Shown here piece by piece: positions 56,603 through 64,000 of a DNA stretch of 64,000 bases. Under the pieces are notes generated by a model that searched no databases, was not told the DNA's origin, and saw only the letters and a list, made by a program, of their open reading frames with translations. Where the stretch lies: positions 184,001 through 248,000 of the forward strand of contig NZ_CP120368.1 in the NCBI RefSeq assembly GCF_029892045.1, in the 5' to 3' direction. Positions within the stretch are counted from its first letter, which is position 1. The number at the start of each line of letters is the position of its first letter. A program made the translations under genes and the position numbers. This stretch comes from Sinorhizobium numidicum (GTDB lineage Bacteria > Pseudomonadota > Alphaproteobacteria > Rhizobiales > Rhizobiaceae).

Positions 56603-56869
56603 GCTGATCTCCAATTCCGTGCAGCGATGCCGGAGCCACGCTCGCCGTCGAACTTTCCTTGCTGTTGGAGGGCGCCTCATGCGCGCAACGGCTGGTAGGC
56701 CGCGCCACCGCGGCTTGATCGCGGATATGGGACTAAGGCATGATCAGCGAGAATAAGGCAGAGAAGTTTATGAAGTCTTAACTATATTCTCGGCCGAGCG
56801 CAGCATAGACCGTCCCTTGCACGAGAACGCTTCCGGGTCCATCCTTCGCCGGCGTTCACGGAGATGCCG

Positions 56870-57202
56870 ATGACTTTCCGCCCGCCGCAATCGCTGAGCC
56901 GCTTCGATGCCGCCAAGAGCGGTGTCAACGTGCTCGAATATGAGCTTATGTCGGAGCGCGCCGATGCGCTGGGCCGGCATGGTCTGAAGGTCGAGAAGGC
57001 CATAGCCGCCTTAAACGGTTTCGATCGCGAGAAACACGAGCCGGGTGTCCGCCAGCGCCTCCTGGATGAAGCGGCGGACGCCGTCTGGGCCTTCCTGATC
57101 CAGCGTGAAATCTGCGGTCTTAGAGACAGCCGCGACGCGGTTCGCCGTTATGGCATTCCGAAAGAAGTCATGGCCCGCCTCGGAATTATCCGAAAGCGCT
57201 GA
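56870..57202 (+). CDS. DUF6665-type small alpha-helical protein
   Basis: 110-aa soluble protein, mostly helical: QSLSRFDAAKSGVNVLEYEL, ADALGRHGLKVEKAIAALNGF, RLLDEAADAVWAFLIQREICGLRD, and C-terminal YGIPKEVMARLGIIRKR. I recognise it as a short rhizobial protein of unknown function. ATG 56870 has GGAG six bases upstream; ATG 56864 is an alternative. It lies between two leftward uncharacterised genes and converges with the coiled-coil protein gene. Confidence 0.8.
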   Translation: MTFRPPQSLSRFDAAKSGVNVLEYELMSERADALGRHGLKVEKAIAALNGFDREKHEPGVRQRLLDEAADAVWAFLIQREICGLRDSRDAVRRYGIPKEVMARLGIIRKR

Positions 57203-58249
57203 TCAGGCCCCGGCAACCTTGCGCCTGAGGTAGTCGTAGATACCGTCCTCGTCGACATGAAGAACGAACAGTTCGCGTGCCTCGGCCGCGCGCTCCTCGT
57301 CCTCCTGCTCGCCATCCTCGTGCAGCGCCGCCATGAGGCTCGCCTCTTCTTTCGAGATGGCGCCGTTCTCCTCTCTGGCGTTGCTGACCTTCGCAGCGAT
57401 CCGCTCGTCGCTGTCGCCGCCGTTGCGCGCCTGGCTCTCCGCAATCTCCGCTCCTGCCGCTAGGATCGTCAGCACCTCCGTCGCGTCGATCGCTTCTCCC
57501 GTCTTGGAAGTTACTTCGGCGTCAGCCCCGATCTGGGCTCTGTTCCGCTCGTTCACCGCCTCATGCAGCTCTTCAACGTCATCGAGCTTATCCTGTGCCT
57601 CAAGCGCGCGGATCGTCTTTTCGCGTTCGGCGCGGGTCTCTTCATCTTCGATCCGGGTCGGGTCCTTCTCCGTCCGTTCGAGCTTCAACTCTTCCAGAGA
57701 CCTCGGATCGGCAGCATCCTCCAGCCGCTGCAGCACTTTCGCTGTTTCGATGGCATTCATCCCGCCATCCTGCGTTCGCATTTGAAGTGCCGCCTCGAGC
57801 TTGTCGTCTTCCATGCCATAAGGATTTTTGATCGCCGCCAGCATTTCGCCGAGGGAGAGGTCGAGGTCATCGAGACCGAGTGTTTTCTCGATCGTGCGGA
57901 TCTGCTCCGGTTCTAAATCGGCGAGCGCCTCCTCGAGCTGCCGCCCATAGGCGTAGGCCGATTGGCCATCGGCTCTCTTAAGATCGACGAGTTCGCCGAG
58001 TCTATCGATCAGTTTGAGCTTGAGCTCGGTGACATCCACGACGGCACGGTTGAAGAAATGATTGTTGATCTTGTCGTTGGCGGTCTTCTGAGCCTCGTCC
58101 GACTTGATCCGCGCCCTGAGGACCCTGTCCTCCTTGGCAGCCTTGGTCTTTTCCTCTTCCTCGGCGCGACGCTTTTCGATGTCCTCGATGATCGAGCCCA
58201 TCAGAGTGGTCGAGACCGTCGCACTCGCTTGCTGTGTCGGGAGCAGCAT
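57203..58249 (-). CDS. Uncharacterised acidic coiled-coil protein
   Basis: 348-aa cytosolic protein dominated by charged helices: IIEDIEKRRAEEEEKTKAAKE near the start, KLKLIDRLGELVDLKRADGQ, ALADLEPEQIRTIEKTLGLD, ETRAEREKTIRALEAQDKLDD split across the middle, and a C-terminal REL..HVDEDGIYDYLRRKV. Very Glu/Ala/Asp-rich with no signal peptide or membrane helix. Its stop abuts the DUF6665-type gene end-to-end. Function not recognised. Confidence 0.8.
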   Translation of the reverse strand: MLLPTQQASATVSTTLMGSIIEDIEKRRAEEEEKTKAAKEDRVLRARIKSDEAQKTANDKINNHFFNRAVVDVTELKLKLIDRLGELVDLKRADGQSAYAYGRQLEEALADLEPEQIRTIEKTLGLDDLDLSLGEMLAAIKNPYGMEDDKLEAALQMRTQDGGMNAIETAKVLQRLEDAADPRSLEELKLERTEKDPTRIEDEETRAEREKTIRALEAQDKLDDVEELHEAVNERNRAQIGADAEVTSKTGEAIDATEVLTILAAGAEIAESQARNGGDSDERIAAKVSNAREENGAISKEEASLMAALHEDGEQEDEERAAEARELFVLHVDEDGIYDYLRRKVAGA

Positions 58250-58363
58250 CGCTTCAATCCGGCATATGATTGCACATGTGCCTGAAACGATAGGTGGGCA
58301 AGGTTAATCATGGCTTAAGCCTATCTGCCCGGTCACGGGCGCCGCGGAAGTGCCCCGCAGCGC

Positions 58364-58465
58364 CTGCTGCATGCTTCCTTAAATCGGAGACGATTTAAGA
58401 ATAAAAACATTCAGCAATTCAAAGTGCTGCAGCGACCGTGCGTCTGAAGAACGCACGGCGCTGTC
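58364..58465 (+). repeat. RIME1-type repeat
   Basis: CTGCTGCATGCTTCCTTAAATCGGAGACGATTTAAG.. then GTGCGTCTGAAGAACGCACGGCGCTG, slightly decayed, between the coiled-coil protein gene and the BA14K-like gene. Confidence 0.88.
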
Positions 58466-58481
58466 GTTTGGGTACTCGCGT

Positions 58482-59051
58482 TTACCGGTAAGGCGAATAG
58501 CAGACCCGATAGACGCCGCCATAGGCCAGGAAGCGGTTGGTTGCCGGATCGTAGGAGCGATAGCGCGACAGGCACCAAGTGGCATGCGCGCCATAACCCC
58601 GCCGGATAATGCCAGGGCGGTAGTAGCCGGGGTGATAAGACCGATAGCTGTAATAGCCGGGGCCATAGAAACGGGTTCCATAGTAATAGCGGTTCCCGTA
58701 ATAATAATGGCGCGGATAGTAGCTCCGGTGGCCGAATCCCGACCCGATAAAGAGGCTGAAGCCGGACCGGCGATAGGGCCTCAAGCCAGGATAATAGCTG
58801 GGTCCCCAGCCGGCATGAAAGCCTGGCCCCAAACCGGGATAGAAGCCCGGCCGCCAGGGATGATAGAAGCTGGGTCCCCAACCGTAGTGACGACCGTAGC
58901 GTCCGCGATGCCGCACGTTCTGGACATCTGCAGGCCCCGAGACCTCTATGTCGAGCGCCGGACGCGGCATGGCCTGAACAGGCGCGACAGGAGGGATCAT
59001 GGAGGCGGCGACCAACGCGCAGCTGACAAAGAAATTCCGGAACTTCGTCAT
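58482..59051 (-). CDS. BA14K-family secreted protein
   Basis: 189-aa exported protein: signal peptide SCALVAASMIPPVAPVQA (cleavage after VQA), a central Tyr/Gly/His/Pro-rich stretch with GWGPSFYHPWRPGFYPGLG and YYYGNRYYYGTRFYG repeats, and a C-terminal BA14K-like domain HATWCLSRYRSYDPATNRFLAYGG ending VCYSPYR. BA14K proteins of Brucella and rhizobia are immunogenic and have lectin-like properties. The low-complexity repeats suggest surface exposure or disorder. Confidence 0.85.
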   Translation of the reverse strand: MTKFRNFFVSCALVAASMIPPVAPVQAMPRPALDIEVSGPADVQNVRHRGRYGRHYGWGPSFYHPWRPGFYPGLGPGFHAGWGPSYYPGLRPYRRSGFSLFIGSGFGHRSYYPRHYYYGNRYYYGTRFYGPGYYSYRSYHPGYYRPGIIRRGYGAHATWCLSRYRSYDPATNRFLAYGGVYRVCYSPYR

Positions 59052-59391
59052 TTTCTCCTCACTTTCCGAAAGCTGTTGCTCTCCGATTATGTCCCTTCTT
59101 CATAGACGTTTGTTTTCGTAAGTTTATTCTTGACGTCGGGGTGCGAGAACGCTTCCTGCGCCACCGGATTTCCGCCCCGAACTGCCGTCTCCGCAGCATG
59201 CGCCTGTCTGGCCGCCATGTCACTGTAATTCTTACCTTATCATGGCCGGAAGGAAATTGCGGGTCGGTCAGCCGCGGTCGGTGCGTCCGTCGCCGGCAAA
59301 CGACCTTTCTCGGCCTTTTTCGCTATCCGTTACGAAAACTTCAAAATGTCTGTTGACACTTCGGCCACGGCCTTTTACATGCCGGTCCGTC
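59052..59391. other. Intergenic region upstream of tRNA-Leu
   Basis: 340 bp holding the BA14K promoter region (leftward) and the tRNA-Leu promoter near its right end. I see no gene or repeat in the remainder. Confidence 0.6.
59353..59381 (+). promoter_or_regulatory. Promoter of tRNA-Leu
   Basis: Consensus TTGACA (59353-59358), 17-bp spacer, then TACATG (59376-59381). Transcription would start around 59388, only a few bases before the mature tRNA 5' end. Confidence 0.65.
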
Positions 59392-59478
59392 GCCCAGATG
59401 GCGGAATTGGTAGACGCGCCAGCTTCAGGTGCTGGTACTCGAAAGGGTGTGGAGGTTCGAGTCCTCTTCTGGGCACCA
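59392..59478 (+). tRNA. tRNA-Leu (anticodon CAG)
   Basis: 87-nt tRNA with encoded CCA. Acceptor GCCCAGA/TCTGGGC, D-arm GGCGGAATTGGTAGACGC, anticodon loop TTCAGGT giving CAG, class II variable arm, T-arm GAGGTTCGAGTCCTC. Reads CUG. Confidence 0.97.
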
Positions 59479-59516
59479 AATTCCCATTTCAGATTGTCTC
59501 GCACGATCATGAAACG

Positions 59517-59548
59517 CAAAAAAAGCCCGGTTCGCCGGGCTTTTTGCA
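59517..59548. terminator. Bidirectional terminator
   Basis: AAAAAAAGCCCGG-TTC-GCCGGGCTTTTTGC. A run on the left and T run on the right let it serve both tRNA-Leu (plus) and the cyclase gene (minus). Confidence 0.88.
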
Positions 59549-59595
59549 TTATCGGAGGCGATTGATCCACGCGGCTGCGGCGTCAGCCATTGCGG

Positions 59596-61560
59596 CTACG
59601 CTGCCGTTCCCGTCTGCGCGCCTGCTTCCTGCTCGGCGACCGGTTCAGCCGCCAGAACTTCGTAGATTTCGAGCGCCGTTGCCCGGCCCTTCGCCTGCGC
59701 GGAGCCAAGCGGACGAAATGTCACAACATCACGGCATTGGGCGACTACGGCGCCGCTCGCGAGTATCGTCGTGCCGTAATCCCTGTTCATGCCTTCGAGC
59801 CTGGAGGCGACGTTCACCGTGTCACCCATGGCGGTATATTGCAGGCGCTCTCTCGCGCCGACACTGCCGACGACCGCGGTGCCGGTATGGATGCCGAAGC
59901 GGGTACGAAATTCCGGCAATCCCCTGGTCTTTTGTCTCTCGTTGAAGGCGCGCAATCTCTCCTCGACCGCGAGGGCGCAGCGACAGGCATGTTCGGCGTG
60001 CCGTTCGTCCGCGACCGGCGCGTTCCACATGGCAAAGACGGAGTCGCCGAGGAACTGGATGATGGTGCCGTCATGGGCGGCAACCACCTCGCTGAAGATG
60101 TCGAAATACTCCGAAAGCATCGCCACCACCTCCTCAGGCGAGTGCCGTTCGCTGATGGTCGTGAACTCGTAGATATCGGTGAAGAGCGCCGTCACTTCCT
60201 GGCGACGCGCGACGCGGCCGGTGAAATGTCCGGATTCGATACCCTTGCGCACCAGTTCCTTGGGCACATAGAGCGCGAAGGTGAAAATCGCATCGCGGGC
60301 CCTGTTCATCGCGCTGTTGAGCATCGAGATTTCCGTTACACGCGAGGGCACGTCGATCGGCGTGGTGAAATCGAGATCCTGTAGCCGGTTGGCGCTGGCC
60401 GTGAGCTGATTGAGAGATTTCGTGATTAGATGCGCGAGCACGAGGGCCGAGAGCACGGCGAGCACCACCACCGCGCCTGAAACGGCGAGGCCCTGGACAA
60501 GCGTGCTGTTGGCAGCCGCCATCAGCTCGTCGAGTGGCGCCGCGACGACCGCCCGATGTCCTGATAGCAGCAGCTCCGATTCGAGCGGAGTGACGATGAC
60601 CAGATAGGTCCGGTCGCCGACATCGACGAAGCTTGTTCTGCCCGGCGGCGGCGGATGAAGCCGGATGCGTTCGATCATGGGATCGTTCTGCGCCGGCGAG
60701 ATAGGATCGCCCTTGTCCTTTGCCGCCATGATGCGGTTCATCATGGCGCGATCGGAGTGGATGATCGGCCGCCCGACCGCATCAAGAATAAAGGAGACGG
60801 ACCCCTCCGTCAGCCGCTCCTTCGAAAGAAAATCGGTGATAGTATCCAGCATGACATCGGCGCCGATAACGATCTTCGCGTTGCCGTGGTGGGCCTGCGC
60901 GATCGTCATGCCCAGATTGCCCGTGGCCGCCATCTCGTACGGGCCGGTCGACGCGGGAAGGGTCCGATCGACCGCGACCCGGTACCAGGGGCGCGTTCTC
61001 GGGTCGAAGCCGGAGGGAGGCACGCGGCGCTCCAGCATTCGCTTTCCGCCGGCGTTGAGGAATATCACACGGCTGACCGGCTTGCCGCTCCCGTCCCGTT
61101 CCATCGAGCGCACGGCAAGTGACGCCCCGCGCGGAGCGTCGAGTGCCATCCGCCAGGCGACTGATTCGAGATCGACGACCTGAAAGAACGCGCCGCTCGG
61201 ATAACCGACATAGACGCCGTCGATATGCGGCGATCGGAGGATGCCTTCGCGCAGCACCGCGACCTTGTCGTTCATGCGCTCCGGCGGCGGCACGAGAAAG
61301 GAATTGGCGACCGACGCGACAAGGCTTACAAGCGCGGATGTGTCGCCGGAGAGCACGCCGAGCCGATCGACGAGGCGGGAGACGAAGCCGCCTATATTGG
61401 CCTCCGCATTCTCGATCGCGGCGCTGCGCGCACGGCGGTAGTCGAGCCCGACCAGTGTGGCGGAGACGACGATGAGCATCGCGACCATGACGAGGCTGAG
61501 CAGCGAGCGCAGCGAACTCGTCCAGGTCCCGGGACGCTTATTCTCGTCAGGGCCGTGCAT
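59596..61560 (-). CDS. Class III adenylate/guanylate cyclase with dCache-like sensor
   Basis: Receptor-type nucleotide cyclase of 654 aa. TM helix 1 at about 18-38, extracytoplasmic double Cache-like sensor (to ~350; GYPSGAFFQVVDLES, DPRTRPWYRVAVD typical of dCache), TM2 (VQGLAVSGAVVVLAVLSALVLAHL), HAMP (LTASANRLQDLDFTTPIDVPS) and cyclase domain: metal Asp in VTALFTDIYEFTT and GDSVFAMWN, transition-state pair in VNVASRLE. The substrate-selecting Lys expected before LGD (usually DKF) is Gln here (IQF). Product (cAMP or cGMP) unknown; rhizobia have many such cyclases. Confidence 0.92.
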   Translation of the reverse strand: MHGPDENKRPGTWTSSLRSLLSLVMVAMLIVVSATLVGLDYRRARSAAIENAEANIGGFVSRLVDRLGVLSGDTSALVSLVASVANSFLVPPPERMNDKVAVLREGILRSPHIDGVYVGYPSGAFFQVVDLESVAWRMALDAPRGASLAVRSMERDGSGKPVSRVIFLNAGGKRMLERRVPPSGFDPRTRPWYRVAVDRTLPASTGPYEMAATGNLGMTIAQAHHGNAKIVIGADVMLDTITDFLSKERLTEGSVSFILDAVGRPIIHSDRAMMNRIMAAKDKGDPISPAQNDPMIERIRLHPPPPGRTSFVDVGDRTYLVIVTPLESELLLSGHRAVVAAPLDELMAAANSTLVQGLAVSGAVVVLAVLSALVLAHLITKSLNQLTASANRLQDLDFTTPIDVPSRVTEISMLNSAMNRARDAIFTFALYVPKELVRKGIESGHFTGRVARRQEVTALFTDIYEFTTISERHSPEEVVAMLSEYFDIFSEVVAAHDGTIIQFLGDSVFAMWNAPVADERHAEHACRCALAVEERLRAFNERQKTRGLPEFRTRFGIHTGTAVVGSVGARERLQYTAMGDTVNVASRLEGMNRDYGTTILASGAVVAQCRDVVTFRPLGSAQAKGRATALEIYEVLAAEPVAEQEAGAQTGTAA

Positions 61561-61664
61561 TCGTTTGGTGTTCCTTGCAGCCGGTTTGGCTATGGATCAT
61601 TGCAATATCGCACCGGATTTGCATAGAGCCGGTAAATTGTCCGCCGTTGAACTGTGCCGGGCCC

Positions 61665-62696
61665 TCAATTGACGGTAACCGGCCGCGACCGCATCCGCGC
61701 GACGGTTTCGCGCTCCGCCCGCCTGCAGCGCATCGGCGGCAGGTCGCGGTCCATCAAGTCCATGTCCTCGAGCACCATCTCGCCCATCCTCTTGAAGGCG
61801 GCATCGAGGGCGCCGGCACGGTGGGCCGAGCGCAGGAAGCCGGGAAGCCGGCGAACCGGGTGGTCGAGCGGCAGCGGCTCCTCCGGAAAAACATCGCTTG
61901 CCGCTAGGACATGGCCGCTTTCGACCGCCGCGACCAGCGCATCGAAATCGATGACGCCGGCGCGGCTCAATAGAATGAAGGCGGCGCCGGGGCGCATCAT
62001 CGCGAAGGCTTTGGCGTCGAGGAAGCCTTCGTTCTCGCTCGTCACCGCGGCGACGACGAAGACGAAATCGCTTTTCGTCAGTACCGTGTCGAGCGATGCC
62101 GGCTCGACATCGTTGTCGCGAAGAAGCGAAGCCGGCAGCCAGGGATCGTAGACGCGGATCTTCGCGCGAAATCCCGAAAGCACGCGGTTCAGTGCCTTGC
62201 CGAGGTCGCCGAAGCCGATGATGCCGATCTCGGAACCGGAAAGCAGCCGGGCGGAGCGATTGCCTTCGCCGCCCCAGATCTCGCGCCCCTCGCGGAAAGC
62301 GATATCGGCATCGACGATGCCGCGGGCCAGGTTCAACGCCATGGCAAGCCCCATCTCGGCCACCGGCTCCGCAAAGACCTGACCGGTCGTCAGCACATGG
62401 ATGCCCCGCTGGAAAAGCACCTCGTAGGGCATGTTGTTGATCAGGTTGCTTTCGACGTTGAGAATGGCGCGGAGCCTCGGCATGCGCTCGAGCGTTTTTT
62501 CGTCTAGCGGCGGCTGACCGACGATGTATCCGACCTCGGCGAGGGTCTCGGCGCCGAGCCCGGCGATGTTCTCCGGATCGGCCTCGACGATGCGGTACCG
62601 TTCGCGAAGCCGCCGCAGCGCCTGTGCGGTGAAGATCAGATCAAGCGTGCGTGGAGCGGGTGCGCTGATGACCAGCGGCCGGTTCGTCTCGGGCAT
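61665..62696 (-). CDS. D-2-hydroxyacid dehydrogenase family protein
   Basis: NAD(P)-dependent dehydrogenase of 343 aa, 2-hydroxyacid family. Nucleotide loop GIIGFGDLGKALNRVLSGF, catalytic Arg in LLSRAGVIDFDAL, Glu in ASDVFPEEPLPL, and His in SAHRAGALDAA. Such enzymes act on glyoxylate, hydroxypyruvate or D-lactate-type acids. ATG 62696 has GGGAGGA upstream. Single gene; substrate not determined. Confidence 0.9.
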   Translation of the reverse strand: MPETNRPLVISAPAPRTLDLIFTAQALRRLRERYRIVEADPENIAGLGAETLAEVGYIVGQPPLDEKTLERMPRLRAILNVESNLINNMPYEVLFQRGIHVLTTGQVFAEPVAEMGLAMALNLARGIVDADIAFREGREIWGGEGNRSARLLSGSEIGIIGFGDLGKALNRVLSGFRAKIRVYDPWLPASLLRDNDVEPASLDTVLTKSDFVFVVAAVTSENEGFLDAKAFAMMRPGAAFILLSRAGVIDFDALVAAVESGHVLAASDVFPEEPLPLDHPVRRLPGFLRSAHRAGALDAAFKRMGEMVLEDMDLMDRDLPPMRCRRAERETVARMRSRPVTVN

Positions 62697-62742
62697 GCGT
62701 TCCTCCCAATCGGCGCCGTTGTCCACGGCATTTCGCGTTCAT

Positions 62743-62848
62743 CTACTGCATGTGTCCTTAGATCGGAGCCGATCTAAGGGCAAAATATGCAGCAATTCAT
62801 AGTGCTGCAGCGACCTTTGTGCGTCTGAAAAGACGCAGGGCGTCGTAT
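62743..62848 (+). repeat. RIME1-type repeat
   Basis: CTACTGCATGTGTCCTTAGATCGGAGCCGATCTAAGG.. GTGCGTCTGAAAAGACGCAG, mostly intact with compensating changes (GAT/ATC instead of AAT/ATT) in the first palindrome, which preserve the pairing. Confidence 0.9.
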
Positions 62849-62916
62849 GTCCGAGGAAGCGGGCTTTACCAAGCGGCGCGGCGATCCGGGCGCCGCATGG
62901 TGGCTTTCATCCGCTC

Positions 62917-63243
62917 TCAATAGTTCAGGCCGCGCTTCTGCCGTTCGAGCGAGGGCGGCAGACGGCTCCCCTGAAAAACCGGGCCGTCGCCTCTCCTGCA
63001 TTTATAGACAGTGTCATAGCGAGGACCTCGGGACGACTCGAAAGGAGCGTAGCGATCGACGAAAATCTGTTCGCAGACCACGTTCTCGCTTTCCCGCAGC
63101 GGGGCCTCTGGCAGTACGCCCGGCAAGTCGTGATAGGTCTGGGCGAGCTGCAGCACGGCATCGTGCGCAAGCCCCGCATCCGCGGTGGCTCCAAGGAACA
63201 AGGCGGCGAGGGAAAGCGCTGGAATGGAACGAATCGGAATCAT
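62917..63243 (-). CDS. Small secreted protein (hypothetical)
   Basis: 108-aa predicted periplasmic protein: signal peptide IPALSLAALFLGATADAGLA (cleavage near GLA-H), then about 85 residues with three cysteines (VVCEQIFVDRYAPFE, YKCRRG and none further, so two in the mature part). No family recognised. ATG 63243 has GGAAAG upstream. It resembles short exported proteins common in Rhizobiaceae. Confidence 0.65.
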   Translation of the reverse strand: MIPIRSIPALSLAALFLGATADAGLAHDAVLQLAQTYHDLPGVLPEAPLRESENVVCEQIFVDRYAPFESSRGPRYDTVYKCRRGDGPVFQGSRLPPSLERQKRGLNY

Positions 63244-63322
63244 GCTTGCGGACTTTCCGGGGAGGGCACCGGCAAACGCGCACCGATGCAAGACACGGGG
63301 TATCGCGGTCGGCAAACTTGCG

Positions 63323-63433
63323 CTAGAGCGGCATGAGCAAAAGCGTGAAGCGGCTTCTTGCCCGTCGCGCTCCAGCTTGGGAAGCGATCGCGATGGTTTT
63401 GGGTTGACCCAGTCCAAAACGATCGTGATCTAC
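63323..63433 (+). repeat. RIME2-type repeat
   Basis: CTAGAGCGGCATGAGCAAAAG.. CCCGTCGCGCTCCAG and GATCGCGATGGTTTTGGGTTGACCCAGTCCAAAACGATCGTGATC split into the two usual palindromes; the second is intact, the first decayed. Confidence 0.8.
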
Positions 63434-63468
63434 AGTCCAACCACGTTTAGTTGATCTGGGGATTTTCG

Positions 63469-64000
63469 ATGGCGAATACAATACGGTTCCACGAAGGCGA
63501 CATTTCCGCAGCTGACGCCGTCCGCTACACCGGAGCGATCGCCATCGACACGGAAACCCTGGGTCTCGTTCCGCGCCGCGACCGGCTCTGCCTCGTGCAG
63601 CTTTCGCCGGGCGACGGCACGGCCGACGTGATCCGCATTGCCGCCGGCCAGAAGCAAGCGCCGAACCTCGTCGCGATGCTGGCCGACCCGAGGCGCCAGA
63701 AGATCTTCCATTTCGGCCGCTTCGACATCGCGGTGCTGTTCCACACCTTCGGCGTAACCGCCACACCCGTCTTCTGCACCAAGATTGCCTCCCGGCTCAC
63801 CCGCACCTATACGGACCGGCACGGGCTCAAGGATAATCTCAAGGAACTGCTCGACATCGATATCTCCAAGCAGCAGCAGTCGTCGGACTGGGCCGCGGAG
63901 ATCCTCTCACCGGCGCAGCTCGAATATGCCGCCTCCGATGTACTGTATCTGCATGCGCTTCGGGACAAGCTGACAGCGCGTCTTCTGCGCGATGGCCGGA
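63469..64000 (+). CDS. rnd: Ribonuclease D (N-terminal part, runs off right edge)
   Basis: 3'-5' exoribonuclease trimming tRNA and other RNA 3' ends, DEDD superfamily. The visible 177 codons contain the DEDDy motifs: DTE in GAIAIDTETLGLVPRRDRLC, FHFGRFDIAVL for the second, and YAASDVLYLHAL with the catalytic Tyr and Asp for the third. ATG 63469 starts MANTIRFHEGDIS. C-terminal HRDC domains would lie beyond the window. Confidence 0.93.
   Translation, partial: MANTIRFHEGDISAADAVRYTGAIAIDTETLGLVPRRDRLCLVQLSPGDGTADVIRIAAGQKQAPNLVAMLADPRRQKIFHFGRFDIAVLFHTFGVTATPVFCTKIASRLTRTYTDRHGLKDNLKELLDIDISKQQQSSDWAAEILSPAQLEYAASDVLYLHALRDKLTARLLRDGR

Overview
This window is a piece of the main chromosome of a Rhizobiales bacterium, most likely Sinorhizobium (Ensifer) close to S. 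meliloti. The reasons are the high G+C coding style, a CP4-type (class II) EPSP synthase, an Irr regulator beside fabA-fabB-fabI, a BA14K-like protein, an FYDLN-acid protein, and about eighteen copies or fragments of two intergenic palindromic repeats that I recognise as the rhizobial RIME1 and RIME2 families. I see no insertion sequence, prophage, CRISPR array or other sign of a large mobile island. It is a mostly housekeeping region with a catabolic cluster at the left end.

Layout. 1-8.9 kb: a divergent amino-sugar cluster. Leftwards run murQ, a sugar ABC transporter (binding protein and two permeases) and an oxidoreductase that leaves the window. Rightwards run a BadF-type kinase, a GntR regulator, a SIS-domain deaminase/isomerase and nagA. 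Two near-identical 18-bp operators flank the divergent promoter. 8.9-12 kb: a separate leftward operon of amidase, ROK kinase and cutC, with ATGA overlaps. 12-19.5 kb: single genes (CysZ-like, slyX, BMP binding protein, msrA, tRNA-Ser, AHSA1/ArsR pair, BON protein, AEC transporter, membrane cytochrome c). 19.6-28.4 kb: kdsB, pheA, a DUF1127 microprotein, nudC and HIT protein, the 4.5S/SRP RNA, then dnaX-ybaB-lysE-recR and a lytic transglycosylase.

28.4-37.6 kb: an MFS transporter, then the translation/transcription cluster rimP-nusA-ylxR-infB and rbfA-truB, with a short terminator-like leader in front of rimP. 38-43 kb: a HWE-type sensor kinase, rpsO and pnp. 43-47.7 kb: an rsmC-like methyltransferase, fabA-fabB-fabI and irr. 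47.8-50.8 kb: a frameshifted TRIC/UPF0126 gene, a YdcF-like protein, a cupin, tRNA-Ala and the FYDLN protein. 51-54.9 kb: aroA-cmk-rpsA. 55-58.3 kb: three uncharacterised proteins, two of them large, disordered or coiled-coil. 58.4-64 kb: a BA14K-like protein, tRNA-Leu, an adenylate/guanylate cyclase with an extracytoplasmic sensor, a hydroxyacid dehydrogenase, a small secreted protein and the start of rnd.

The genes together describe uptake and breakdown of N-acetylated amino sugars (probably cell-wall derived) beside core information-processing and fatty-acid genes. The points most worth a second look are the operator pair, the cutC-ROK-amidase operon, the rimP leader, Gly100 in AroA, the frameshifted TRIC gene, a VOC-gene remnant cut off at a RIME1 edge, and the orphan trio at 55-58 kb. 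Start sites were chosen by reading ribosome binding sites by eye; no database search was possible.
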